Shown: positions 52,480-61,222 of the stretch, piece after piece
Layout of the letters: each line of letters opens with the position of its first letter
Position numbering within the stretch: the first letter of the stretch is position 1
NCBI RefSeq assembly: GCF_009928425.1
Contig: NZ_JAABNS010000001.1
Coordinates: 4,030,001-4,094,000 of the forward strand
Length of the DNA: 64,000 nucleotides
Direction of reading: 5' to 3'
From: Pseudarthrobacter sp. ATCC 49987
Lineage (GTDB): Bacteria > Actinomycetota > Actinomycetes > Actinomycetales > Micrococcaceae
Program-made: the position numbers and the translations under genes
Notes under the pieces: model-generated
Database searches by the model: none
What the model was told of the DNA's origin: nothing
What the model saw: only the letters and a program-made list of their open reading frames with translations

Positions 52480-54003
52480 ATGACTCAAGAGACTGCTGAA
52501 CACGTTGGCGCCCTGCTCCGCGAAGCCCGCGGCCAGAAGGGCTGGACCCAGGGCCAGCTCGCCGCCGAGCTGGGCACCAGCCAGAGCGCCATCGCCCGCA
52601 TGGAACAGGGCAAGCAGAACCTCAGCCTGAAAATGATCCAGCGGCTGGAGGCCATCTTCGGCCGGAGCATCCTCAAAGTGGGACGCCCTGCCATGACGCA
52701 TCTGCGCGTTGAAGGCGGCCGCACCCTGTCCGGTTCCGTGGACGTCAACAGCAGCAAGAACGCAGGCGTCGCCCTGCTGTGCGCCAGCCTGATCAACCGC
52801 GGCACCACCATCCTGCGCCGGCTGGCACGGATCGAGGAGGTCAACCGGATCGTCGAGGTGCTGACGAGCATCGGCGTCGAATGCACCTGGCTGAACGCCA
52901 ACGACCTGCAGATCCGCCGCCCCGCCGTACTGGACCTCGGCTCCATGGACGTCGAGGCCGCCCGCCGGACCCGCAGCGTTATCATGCTGCTGGGACCGCT
53001 CCTGGACGAATCCAGCGAATACCGGCTGCCCTATGCCGGCGGCTGCGACCTCGGCACCCGCACCGTGCAGCCGCACATGCAGGCACTGCGCCAGTTCGGC
53101 CTCAGCGTCGACGCCAAATCCGGCTTTTACGCCGTGCAGGCGCCGCCGTCGGACGGGCACGACCGCTCCTTCGTGCTCAGCGAACGCGGCGACACCGTGA
53201 CCGAAAACGCGATCATGGCCGCCGCCCACCGCAGCGGCACCACCATCATCCGCAACGCCAGCCCCAACTACATGGTGCAGGATCTGTGCTTCTACCTGCA
53301 GATGCTCGGCGTCGGGATCGAGGGCGTGGGGACCACCACGCTGAAGATCATCGGCCGCCCCTCGGTCGACGCGGACATCGAGTACTTCCCCTCCGAGGAC
53401 CCGATCGAAGCGATGAGCCTGATCACCGCCGGCATCGTCACGAACTCGGAAGTCACCATCCGGCGCGTCCCGATCGAATTCATGGAAATCGAGCTCGCGA
53501 CGCTGGAACAGATGGGCCAGCAGCTGGAAGTGTCCGGCGAGTACCTGGCCCGCAATGGGCGCACGCGGCTGGTGGACGTCACCACCAGGCCCTCCGAGCT
53601 TCGCGCCCCCGAGGACAAGATCCACCCCATGCCGTTCCCCGGGCTGAACATCGACAACCTGCCCTTCTTCGCGGTCATCGCCGCGAATGCCCAGGGCCAG
53701 ACGATGATCCACGACTGGGTGTATGACAATCGGGCGATCTACCTGACCGAACTGAACAAGCTCGGCGCCCAGGTGCAGCTGCTGGACCCGCACCGGATCT
53801 ACGTCAACGGACCCACCAAATGGCGTGCGGCCGAGGTTGGCTGCCCGCCTGCCCTCCGGCCCGCGGCCTGCCTGCTGCTGGCGATGCTCGCCGCCCGCGG
53901 AGTCTCGGAACTGCGCAATATCTACGTGATCGAGCGCGGCTACGAGGACCTGGCCGAGCGGCTCAACACCATCGGCGCCAAGATCGAGTACTTCCAAGAC
54001 TGA
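52480..54003 (+). CDS. XRE-HTH / MurA-like enolpyruvyl transferase fusion
   Basis: This 507-residue protein has an N-terminal XRE helix-turn-helix (about 7-62; WTQGQLAAELGTSQSAIARMEQG) fused to a UDP-GlcNAc 1-carboxyvinyltransferase domain (about 73-507). MurA hallmarks are kept: Lys-Asn in SSKNAG, active-site Cys189 in AGGCDLGTRTV, and the Asp of PGLNIDNLPFFAV. Enzyme activity (PEP plus UDP-GlcNAc, first step of peptidoglycan synthesis) is therefore possible. The HTH suggests DNA binding and gene control by substrate. It may be a second MurA or a regulator derived from it; the true housekeeping murA would lie elsewhere. Confidence 0.9.
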   Translation: MTQETAEHVGALLREARGQKGWTQGQLAAELGTSQSAIARMEQGKQNLSLKMIQRLEAIFGRSILKVGRPAMTHLRVEGGRTLSGSVDVNSSKNAGVALLCASLINRGTTILRRLARIEEVNRIVEVLTSIGVECTWLNANDLQIRRPAVLDLGSMDVEAARRTRSVIMLLGPLLDESSEYRLPYAGGCDLGTRTVQPHMQALRQFGLSVDAKSGFYAVQAPPSDGHDRSFVLSERGDTVTENAIMAAAHRSGTTIIRNASPNYMVQDLCFYLQMLGVGIEGVGTTTLKIIGRPSVDADIEYFPSEDPIEAMSLITAGIVTNSEVTIRRVPIEFMEIELATLEQMGQQLEVSGEYLARNGRTRLVDVTTRPSELRAPEDKIHPMPFPGLNIDNLPFFAVIAANAQGQTMIHDWVYDNRAIYLTELNKLGAQVQLLDPHRIYVNGPTKWRAAEVGCPPALRPAACLLLAMLAARGVSELRNIYVIERGYEDLAERLNTIGAKIEYFQD

Positions 54004-54071
54004 ATGCGCTGAATCCCCTGGCCCCGCGTTAAGGTGGGGCGTTTCGGCGGATCCTGTCGCACAATAGAATC

Positions 54072-55262
54072 ATGCGGACCTTCGGCGTGGAGGAAGAACT
54101 GCTCATAGTGGACCCCGAAACCGGGATGCTGCTTGCCCTCGCCGACGCCATGCTGCCCCGTCTCGTCCCGCCGATCCCGGACGCCCAGGGCGCCCCGGTC
54201 GACCCGGCGCAGCCGCCGGCCCACGAGGACCCCGACTTCAGCTACGAGCTCAAGCTCGAACAAATCGAAACCCAGACGCGGCCCTGCCTGGAGTACCCGG
54301 AGCTGCTCCGGCAGCTCAGGCAGGGCCGGGCCCGCGCGGACCAGGCCGCCCGGGAGCACGGCGGCCGGGTCGCGGCCCTCGCCACGTCGCCGCACGGCTC
54401 CGCCACCCACCTGACGCCGAAGCAGCGCTACATGGCCATGCAGCAGCGCTTCGGGCTCACGGTCCGGAACCAGCTGACCTGCGGCCTCCACGTCCACACC
54501 TTGGTGGAGTCCCCGGAGGAGGGCGTGGCGGTGATGGACCGGATCCGGGACAAGCTCGCCGTGCTGATCGCCCTCAGCGCGAACTCCCCCTATTGGAACG
54601 GTGCGGAGACAGGGTTCGAAAGCTACCGCACGCAGGCGTGGAACCGCTGGCCGGGGTCCGGGCCCACGATGATCTTCGGCAGCCTGCCGGTCTACCGCCG
54701 GGTTGTGACCCGACTGGTGGAAACCGGCGTCCTTATGGACGAGGGCATGGTCTACTTCGACTCACGGCTGTGCCGGCATCATCCCACCGTGGAGGTCCGG
54801 GTCGCCGATGTCTGCCTGCGCGCTGAGGACGCGGCGCTGATCGCTGTCCTGGTGCGGGCGCTTGTCGAGTCGGCGTCCCGGGAATGGAACGACGGCGTCG
54901 ATCCCGCCCCGGTGCCGACACTGCTGCTGCGGATGGCCGCGTGGCAGGCGAGCAACTGCGGACTGCGCGGGCAGCTGCTGGACTTCGGAACCTTCACCCC
55001 TGCCCCGGCCGCGGACGTGGTCCAGGCCCTGGTGGACTTCGTGGCGCCGGTGCTGGAGGAACAGGGCGAGCTGGGCCTGGTGCGCCAGGGCATCGGCCGG
55101 ATCCTGGCCGAGGGCACCGGTTCCCTGCTGCAGCGGGAGCCGTTCCACGCAGGCGGGCTGACCGCCGTCGTCGAACGGGCCGTCGACGTGACCATGCAGG
55201 GAGCGGACGACGGGGAACCGGCCGATGAGGGATCGACTCTTGGCCGGGTCCGCCGGGGCTAA
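54072..55262 (+). CDS. YbdK-type carboxylate-amine ligase (glutamate-cysteine ligase 2 family)
   Basis: This 396-residue GCS2-family enzyme opens with [18 protein letters not shown], and [24 protein letters not shown] and [18 protein letters not shown] follow as metal/ATP and substrate segments. YbdK enzymes have weak glutamate-cysteine ligase activity; the physiological substrate is unclear. Monocistronic and convergent with metZ. Confidence 0.9.
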   Translation: MRTFGVEEELLIVDPETGMLLALADAMLPRLVPPIPDAQGAPVDPAQPPAHEDPDFSYELKLEQIETQTRPCLEYPELLRQLRQGRARADQAAREHGGRVAALATSPHGSATHLTPKQRYMAMQQRFGLTVRNQLTCGLHVHTLVESPEEGVAVMDRIRDKLAVLIALSANSPYWNGAETGFESYRTQAWNRWPGSGPTMIFGSLPVYRRVVTRLVETGVLMDEGMVYFDSRLCRHHPTVEVRVADVCLRAEDAALIAVLVRALVESASREWNDGVDPAPVPTLLLRMAAWQASNCGLRGQLLDFGTFTPAPAADVVQALVDFVAPVLEEQGELGLVRQGIGRILAEGTGSLLQREPFHAGGLTAVVERAVDVTMQGADDGEPADEGSTLGRVRRG

Positions 55263-55282
55263 GGCGAGCGAACCGAACGGCG

Positions 55283-56491
55283 CTAGACCTGCTTGAGCGC
55301 CTGGCCGAGGTCGCGGACCAGGTCCCCGACGTCTTCGAGGCCCACGGAGAGGCGCACCACGCCGTCGCTGAGCCCGATCGCCGCCCGGCCCTCCGGCCCC
55401 ATGGCGCGGTGCGTTGTGGTGGCGGGATGGGTGATGAGGGACTTCGAATCGCCCAGGTTGTTGGAGATGTCGATGATCCGGAGCCCGTCCAGGAGCGCAA
55501 ACGCGGCCTCCTTCGCCGAACGCCCGGCGGACGGCGAGAGCTCGAAGGTCAGCACGGTGCCGCCGGCCTTCATCTGCCGGGCGGCCAGCTCGTACTGCGG
55601 ATGGGACGGCAGCAGCGGGTACTTGACCCAGCTGACCGCGGGCTGCTCCTGGAGCCATTCGGCCAGCCGCAGCGCGGAGGAGGAGGAGTGGTTCACCCGC
55701 AGGGCCATCGTCTCCAGCCCCTTGGTCAGCACCCACGCGTTGAAGGCCGAGAGCGCCGGGCCGGTGTGGCGCATGAGCTGTTTGACCGGTCCCTCGATGA
55801 ACTCCTTGGTGCCCAGGATCGCGCCGCCAAGCACCCTGCCCTGGCCGTCGATGTGCTTGGTCCCCGAATACACGATCACATCCGCGCCAAGCTCACCGCA
55901 GCGCTGCAGCAGGGGAGTGGCAAAGACGTTGTCGACGACGACGGTCGCGCCGGCGGCATGCGCCAGTTCGCTCACGGCGGCGATGTCCACGATTTCCTGC
56001 ATCGGGTTCGACGGCGATTCGAAGAAGACCGCCGTCGTCGGCTCCGAGAGCGCAGACCGCCACTGCTCCAGGTCCGGGCCGTCCACGAAAACCGTCTCGA
56101 CACCCCAGCGGGGGAGGATCTCGTTGAGGATCACGAAGCACGAGCCGAACAGCGACCGGGCCGCGACGATGCGGTCGCCGGCGGCCAGCAGGGCGCCGAG
56201 CGCGGTGAAGACCGCGGACATGCCCGAAGCGGTGGCAAAACAGGCCTCGGTGCCTTCGAGCAGCCGGAGCCGCTCCTGGAAGGTGGCCACCGAGGGGTTG
56301 CCGTAGCGGGAGTAGACGAAGCGTTCGTCCTCGCCGGTGAAGGCGCGCTCCGCGGCGGCCGCGGATTCGTAGACGAAGCCGGAGTTCAGGAAGATCGGCT
56401 CGGTGGTTTCCTGGAAGCCGGTGCGGTCGAGGCCGCCGCGGACAGCCTGGGTGTCGGCGCTCCAGCCGGCGGCATCAGGGTTGAAGGTCAC
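55283..56491 (-). CDS. metZ: O-succinylhomoserine sulfhydrylase
   Basis: This 402-residue PLP enzyme makes homocysteine from an acyl-homoserine and sulfide. Cys/Met-metabolism features include YSRYGNPSVATFQERLRLLEG, ATASGMSAVFTALGALL and the PLP-Lys segment IVYSGTKHIDGQGRVLGG. LNSGFVYESAAAAERAF is typical of MetZ over cystathionine synthase. The GTG start follows the rhodanese stop with no gap (TAAGTG). Third gene of the SAM-IV-controlled operon. Confidence 0.94.
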   Translation of the reverse strand: MTFNPDAAGWSADTQAVRGGLDRTGFQETTEPIFLNSGFVYESAAAAERAFTGEDERFVYSRYGNPSVATFQERLRLLEGTEACFATASGMSAVFTALGALLAAGDRIVAARSLFGSCFVILNEILPRWGVETVFVDGPDLEQWRSALSEPTTAVFFESPSNPMQEIVDIAAVSELAHAAGATVVVDNVFATPLLQRCGELGADVIVYSGTKHIDGQGRVLGGAILGTKEFIEGPVKQLMRHTGPALSAFNAWVLTKGLETMALRVNHSSSSALRLAEWLQEQPAVSWVKYPLLPSHPQYELAARQMKAGGTVLTFELSPSAGRSAKEAAFALLDGLRIIDISNNLGDSKSLITHPATTTHRAMGPEGRAAIGLSDGVVRLSVGLEDVGDLVRDLGQALKQV

Positions 56492-56923
56492 TTAGTGCTT
56501 TCCAAGGTTGGTGGGCAGGCCGCGGTTCTTCCAGCCGTTCACGGTGCGTTCGCCGTGGCGGTCCGGTGCGCCTTCGAAGCCCTCGAGGACGTTGTAGGAG
56601 GTGAAGCCGGCCTCCGTTGCTGCGAGTGCCGCGGCGACGGACCGGGCGCCCGAACGGCACAGGAAGACCAGCTCGGTTCCTCGGCCTTCCGGGGCCTGCT
56701 GTTTCAGCTGCCGCGTTAGCTGTTCGATGAACTGCGAATTGGGGATCCCGCCGGCCAGATTCCACTGGATGAAGAGCGGATCGTTCCGTCGTTCGCCCGC
56801 GGCCGCGGTGTCTGGGATGCCGATGTGGGCCCATTCGGCCTCGGTGCGGACGTCCACCAGGAGGGCGCCGTCCTCGAGCTTGGCCCAGGCCTCCTGCGGG
56901 CTGAGGTCTCCGGCGTAGCTCAC
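56492..56923 (-). CDS. Rhodanese-like sulfurtransferase
   Basis: This 143-residue single-domain rhodanese has LVDVRTEAEWAHIGIPDT and active-site Cys in FLCRSGARS (near 89), with loop residues fitting a sulfurtransferase that could supply or detoxify sulfide for MetZ. The ATG overlaps the DUF1737 gene's stop by four bases. Its placement in the methionine operon supports a sulfur-transfer role (inference). Confidence 0.92.
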   Translation of the reverse strand: MSYAGDLSPQEAWAKLEDGALLVDVRTEAEWAHIGIPDTAAAGERRNDPLFIQWNLAGGIPNSQFIEQLTRQLKQQAPEGRGTELVFLCRSGARSVAAALAATEAGFTSYNVLEGFEGAPDRHGERTVNGWKNRGLPTNLGKH

Positions 56924-57228
56924 GCGTGGCCCTCGCCGTCGAACTCGAGATCATCCACGGCGTTGGCGACGGCGGCATCGGCGCTGGCGATAGCTGCCGG
57001 CAGCACCACGGCCTGGGCCACGATGACGCTGCTGCCGTTGAACGTGGCGGCGGGGCTGCCGTGCAGCACATAGCCCTCGGCGAGGGCGGCCGAGACGCGC
57101 TCGCAGAATGCCCGGTCGTCGGGGCCGGTGAACAGGCGGTACGCCAGTTTCTCCTCGGCGGTACCGGGGACTGCGGGGGCTGGGGCTGGTGCTGTAGTGG
57201 GGACAGCGGGGGCGGACGCGTCAGGCAC
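56920..57228 (-). CDS. DUF1737-type small protein, first gene of the methionine operon
   Basis: This 102-residue protein starts with a Pro/Ala-rich stretch (1-25). The conserved part, EKLAYRLFTGPDDRAFCERVSAAL split near residue 30 and GYVLHGSPAATFNGSSVIVAQAVVLP in the middle, is DUF1737-like. Function unknown. It is directly downstream of the SAM-IV riboswitch and translationally coupled to the rhodanese gene. Confidence 0.8.
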   Translation of the reverse strand: MPDASAPAVPTTAPAPAPAVPGTAEEKLAYRLFTGPDDRAFCERVSAALAEGYVLHGSPAATFNGSSVIVAQAVVLPAAIASADAAVANAVDDLEFDGEGHA

Positions 57229-57244
57229 GACGGATCTCCTTCTC

Positions 57245-57360
57245 TTTCACGCTTGCAGCTCGAATGGTCGATATGCCGAGTATTCACCTGAGGCACCCCG
57301 CCGCGAAAGGGAGGGTTGCCGACCGGCCAGTCAGGGCTTGGCACCGGTTCTCATTACTCA
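57245..57360 (-). promoter_or_regulatory. SAM-IV riboswitch
   Basis: Read on the minus strand it has GTGCCAAGCCCTGACTGGCC, then CGGCAACCCTCC and GCGGGGTGCCTCAGGTGA, the SAM-IV core seen upstream of actinobacterial methionine genes. GAGTA (57359-57355) and TACTC (57282-57278) close helix P1, and a 3' GAGCTGCAAGCG segment suits the pseudoknot arm. It sits 17 bp before the DUF1737-rhodanese-metZ operon, so SAM should turn this operon down. Confidence 0.93.
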
Positions 57361-57661
57361 CCCAAAAACGTAGCACCTGTGACGTTGGCCCGCATCGCCG
57401 CCGTCGTCATGTTAAGTAACGGCGGACCGGGTACCGGCCGCCAGACCTGAGTACCCCGTGCCCGGGCGGCCCACTCCGGCCTCCGCAATTACGAGTACCC
57501 GCTACTCGGGCTTTCCGACAGACCCCTCGCCTTTACTAAAGGGGCACGTCCAAGAGTGCCCAGAAGGTCTCATGAAGCACGAAACTCGCCGGGGGGCAAT
57601 TCCACATGGTGTCGATCCACGTACCGCGCCCGTCCATCATTGGTCGCCCCCTGGGACGGCC
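57361..57661. other. Divergent intergenic region with a short palindrome
   Basis: This is the region between the SAM-IV leader and the ATP-grasp gene. It contains the inverted repeat CGAGTA (57492-57497) / TACTCG (57503-57508), a similar half-site TGAGTACCCC at 57448-57457, and a small hairpin CCTTTACTAAAGG near 57531. These may be regulator sites for the ATP-grasp gene; no gene is convincing, although an in-frame ATG at 57572 with GAAGG upstream could extend that gene by 30 codons. Confidence 0.4.
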
Positions 57662-58606
57662 ATGAAGCCCCGGGTTCTGCTCACCGGCGCCGGCGGTTCC
57701 GCGGGCCGGGCCCTGGCAGCCCAGCTCAAATCCCGGGGCATCCCCGTCCTGGGCACTGATATCCGTGAGCTTCCGCCCAAGGCCGGCATCACCGTGGTGC
57801 CGGTGCCGCCGGCAAGCGACCCGGAGATGGTCTCGGCGCTCCGCCGCCTCGTCACCCGGGAGGGAATCAACGTGGTCATCCCAACCGTGAGCTCGGAACT
57901 TCCGCTTCTTGCGGCGTACCGGGCCGCATTCGGCGCCGACGTACGCGTCATCATCGGCGATCCCGGGCCGGTGTCCGTCGCCCATGACAAGCTCTTCACC
58001 GCCTGGCAGCTGCAGTCCTCAGGCATACCCGTTCCCCGCTTCGGCGTTCCCAGTGACTTCGCCGACGCGGAAGCCGCTATGGCGGCGCTGGGAGGCCCCG
58101 TCGTCGTCCGGCCCCGACTCTCCTGCGGGGCGCACGCCGCCGTGGTCATCGACGGAAGCGGGGATGTGGACTGGCGCCGGCTGCCGGACGGCCAGATGGT
58201 CCAGGAGTTCATTCCCGGTCCGGGGTACGGACCCATGGTCTTCGGTACTCCGGCGCACAACGGAAGCGCGCCGTTCGTCGTCGTCGTGGAAAAGATCGAA
58301 CTGGACCGCGGCGCCGTTGGCAAGGCAGTCGTGACGCGGCGTGTGGAAGTGGACGAAGACATGGACGTGGGCAACGTGGCCATGGCGGCCGTGCGCTCGC
58401 TCGGACTGGCAGGGCCGGTCGACGTCGATGTGCGCCGCCGCGCGGACGGGACCCCGGTGGTCCTCGACGTGAACGCCCGTTTCGGCGCGAACAGCTGGCG
58501 TGCCCCGGAACTGCTCGACGCGGTGCTGGCGTCCTTCGCGCTGCCGTCGTTCAACCCGGCATCCTTCAGGGGTGCCGCCCGCGCGTACGCCGGTGCCCTG
58601 GTCTGA
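57662..58606 (+). CDS. ATP-grasp family ligase of unknown substrate
   Basis: This 314-residue protein has a preATP-grasp Rossmann start (MKPRVLLTGAGGSAGRALAAQ) and an ATP-grasp fold: VVVRPRLSCGAHAAVVID, MVQEFIPGPGYG, and metal-binding DGTPVVLDVNARFGAN. Such enzymes join a carboxylate to an amine or thiol using ATP; the substrate is unknown. A similar layout occurs in carbamoyl-phosphate-synthase-like small ligases. Start ATG 57662 fits the conserved N terminus; ATG 57572 is the alternative. Confidence 0.85.
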   Translation: MKPRVLLTGAGGSAGRALAAQLKSRGIPVLGTDIRELPPKAGITVVPVPPASDPEMVSALRRLVTREGINVVIPTVSSELPLLAAYRAAFGADVRVIIGDPGPVSVAHDKLFTAWQLQSSGIPVPRFGVPSDFADAEAAMAALGGPVVVRPRLSCGAHAAVVIDGSGDVDWRRLPDGQMVQEFIPGPGYGPMVFGTPAHNGSAPFVVVVEKIELDRGAVGKAVVTRRVEVDEDMDVGNVAMAAVRSLGLAGPVDVDVRRRADGTPVVLDVNARFGANSWRAPELLDAVLASFALPSFNPASFRGAARAYAGALV

Positions 58607-58636
58607 CCCCGCGTTGCCTGTCTGTTGCGGCGGGGC

Positions 58637-59599
58637 TTATTCGATGGTGGCGTAGAGCGCGTTGAGCTCCGCGGTGAGTTGCTTGCGCAGCTCCGGCGTG
58701 CCGATTTCCTTGCCGTCGATGTGGTTGACGGGCGCCAGCAGGCGGATGCTGGAGATCAGCCACACGGCGTCGGCGTCGTACAGGTCGCGGGGCTCCAGCG
58801 GGCCGTAGCCCAGCTCCCAGCCGGCCGCCTTCGCCGCCGTGAACAGGGCCCCCTGCGAGGTGCCCGGCAGGATCCCGCTGTCGAGCTGGGGCGTGATGAG
58901 CCGCCGGACGGTGCGGACCCCGCCGGCCCCGTCGTCGGCGGTCTCCAGGTGCGCGAGCAGGACGGTCGACGTCGGACCCTCCAGGACCCGGCCGTCCGCC
59001 GAGGTGAAGATGACGTCGTCCGCGCCCTGGGCGTGCGCGTAGCGGAGCGCGGCCATGTTGACGGCGTAGGAGAGTGTCTTGGCGCCCATGAGCAGCCACG
59101 GCGCCCGCTCCCCGACTTCGCTGTCGTAGCCGCGGTCCAGCAGGATGACGTCGACCCCGGTCTCACGCTGGCGCCTCCCGGCCGGTCCGGGTGCGGAAGC
59201 CTGGACCCAGCAGGTGGGCCCTGCCGCACCTTCGACGCCGCGGGTCACCAGGAGCTTGACCACGAGCTCGTCGTCATCGGTGGTCCCGGCGCCGGGCACA
59301 TGCTGGCGCCGGTATTCGCTGATTGCCGTCGCGATGGCCCGGCGCCAGGCGTCCTCGGCCGGGATGTCCAGGTCCAGGAGCCGGGCTGAACCGGCCAGCC
59401 GGTTCAGGTGCGCCTGGAGCTTGCGGGGCTGCCCGCCCACGGCCAGCAGCGACTCGAAAACACCGTCGCCGCGGGTGGCGCCCTGGTCCGTGGCCATCAG
59501 CTGCGGCTTAGTGGCATCGGCCAGCCGGCCGTCGTCGAACGCGGGATCGAGGAAGACCAGCACCGGGGCAGGGGCGGGGGCGGCGGCAGGAGAAGTCAT
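58637..59599 (-). CDS. pabC: Aminodeoxychorismate lyase (class IV aminotransferase)
   Basis: This 320-residue PLP fold-type IV enzyme carries catalytic Lys174 in LLMGAKTLSYAVN, GDGVFESLLAVGGQ near the start and DGRVLEGPTSTVLL (Glu contacting the PLP). It releases pyruvate from 4-amino-4-deoxychorismate to give p-aminobenzoate for folate. The kinase-PabB fusion 1.6 kb away supplies its substrate. A branched-chain aminotransferase is the other possibility, made less likely by length and that neighbour. Confidence 0.88.
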   Translation of the reverse strand: MTSPAAAPAPAPVLVFLDPAFDDGRLADATKPQLMATDQGATRGDGVFESLLAVGGQPRKLQAHLNRLAGSARLLDLDIPAEDAWRRAIATAISEYRRQHVPGAGTTDDDELVVKLLVTRGVEGAAGPTCWVQASAPGPAGRRQRETGVDVILLDRGYDSEVGERAPWLLMGAKTLSYAVNMAALRYAHAQGADDVIFTSADGRVLEGPTSTVLLAHLETADDGAGGVRTVRRLITPQLDSGILPGTSQGALFTAAKAAGWELGYGPLEPRDLYDADAVWLISSIRLLAPVNHIDGKEIGTPELRKQLTAELNALYATIE

Positions 59600-59692
59600 G
59601 GCTTCAGCTTAGTGCGGCGGGGAACGGGGTAGGATTTGACGATTGCCCGTTCCGGAACTGTTCCGCGGGTCTGGAGCTTGAGGGGTTCGCCT

Positions 59693-61168
59693 GTGCTGTG
59701 GCCATTTTCGCTGGCGGAAACGCTGCCGTCCTGGGTGATCATGATTCTGACTGTGGTGGACCTGGCCATCCGGGTGCTGCCCCTCGGCATCATCCCCGGA
59801 AACCGCCGGCCCACGACGGCCATGGCCTGGCTCCTGATCATCTTCTTCGTCCCGGCCGTGGGCCTGGTCCTCTTCCTGCTCTTCGGCAACTTCCGTCTCT
59901 CCCGCAAACGCCGGGCGCAGCAGGACGCCGTGAACACCCGGGTGCGCGCGGGCACCTCGGAACTGGCGATGCTGGAAAGCACCTACGAAGGCCCGGACTG
60001 GGTGCTGTCCGCGGCGGAACTGAACAAGACCCTGGGCTCGCTGCCGATGGTGGACGGCAACCACGTGGAGCTCCTGCCCGGCTACCCGGACTCGATCAAG
60101 GCGATGGCTGCCGCCGTCCGCGAGGCAGAGTCCTTCGTCAACGCCGAGTTCTACATCCTGAGCTCGGACCACATCACGGATGACCTGCTGACCGCGATGG
60201 AGGAAGCCGCCGAACGCGGCGTCGAGGTCCGCCTCCTGTTCGACCACCTGGGGACCCTGCGCATCAAGGGCTACCGCAAGCTGATCGCCCGGCTCAAGGC
60301 CAGCAAGATCCGCTGGCGGCCCATGCTGCCGCTGCGGCCCGTGCACGGGCAGTGGCGCCGGCCGGACCTGCGCAACCACCGCAAGATCATGGTGATCGAC
60401 GGCGAAGTCGCCTTCACCGGTTCGCAGAACCTGATCGAGCCCTCCTACAACAACCCGCGGCACCGCAAGATCGGCCGTGAGTGGGTCGAGCTGATGGCCT
60501 GCCTGCGCGGGCCGATCGTCACCACCCTCAACGTGGTCTTCGCCACCGACTGGCTCAACGAGACAGACGAGTCCCTCGAGGACCAGCTCGCGCACCGGCC
60601 CGAACTGCACGCCGGCAACATCACGGCCCAGGTGGTGCCCAGCGGCCCCGGCTTCATTACCGAAAACAACCTGCGGCTCTTTAACACGCTGATCTACTCC
60701 GCGCAGCGCAAGCTCTCGATCTGCAGCCCGTACTTCGTCCCGGATGATTCGCTCCTGTACGCGGTGACGACGGCGGCGCAGCGCGGCGTCGACGTCGAAC
60801 TGTTCGTTTCGGAAAAGGGCGACCAGTTCCTGGTCCACCACGCCCAGCAGTCCTACTACGAGGCGCTGCTTGAGGCCGGGGTGCGGATCTACCTGTACAA
60901 GGCCCCGTTCGTGCTGCACGCCAAGCACTTCACGATCGACAACGAGGTTGCCGTGCTGGGCTCCAGCAACATGGACATGCGCTCGTTCTCGCTGAACCTC
61001 GAGGTCTCGGTGATGCTGCTGGGTGAGGACATCGTGCGGCGGATCAGCGCTGTGGAGGACACCTACCGGGACATTTCGCGTGAACTGACGCTCGAGGACT
61101 GGATGAAGCGGCCCATTGGTGTCAAATACGTGGACAACGTCGCGCGGCTGACGTCCACCCTGCAGTAG
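59693..61168 (+). CDS. cls: Cardiolipin synthase (phospholipase D family)
   Basis: This 491-residue membrane-associated enzyme makes cardiolipin from two phosphatidylglycerol molecules. It has two N-terminal helices (SWVIMILTVVDLAIRVLPL, TAMAWLLIIFFVPAVGLVLF) and two HKD motifs: HRKIMVIDGEVAFTGSQN from His229 and HAKHFTIDNEVAVLGSSN from His409. GTG 59693 with GAGGGG upstream was chosen over the TTG at 59636. Divergent from pabC. Confidence 0.93.
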   Translation: MLWPFSLAETLPSWVIMILTVVDLAIRVLPLGIIPGNRRPTTAMAWLLIIFFVPAVGLVLFLLFGNFRLSRKRRAQQDAVNTRVRAGTSELAMLESTYEGPDWVLSAAELNKTLGSLPMVDGNHVELLPGYPDSIKAMAAAVREAESFVNAEFYILSSDHITDDLLTAMEEAAERGVEVRLLFDHLGTLRIKGYRKLIARLKASKIRWRPMLPLRPVHGQWRRPDLRNHRKIMVIDGEVAFTGSQNLIEPSYNNPRHRKIGREWVELMACLRGPIVTTLNVVFATDWLNETDESLEDQLAHRPELHAGNITAQVVPSGPGFITENNLRLFNTLIYSAQRKLSICSPYFVPDDSLLYAVTTAAQRGVDVELFVSEKGDQFLVHHAQQSYYEALLEAGVRIYLYKAPFVLHAKHFTIDNEVAVLGSSNMDMRSFSLNLEVSVMLLGEDIVRRISAVEDTYRDISRELTLEDWMKRPIGVKYVDNVARLTSTLQ

Positions 61169-61222
61169 GCCGCCCGGCGGCACGGCGGCACGACGGCGGC
61201 ACGACGGCATCCGGTGTGGGCG

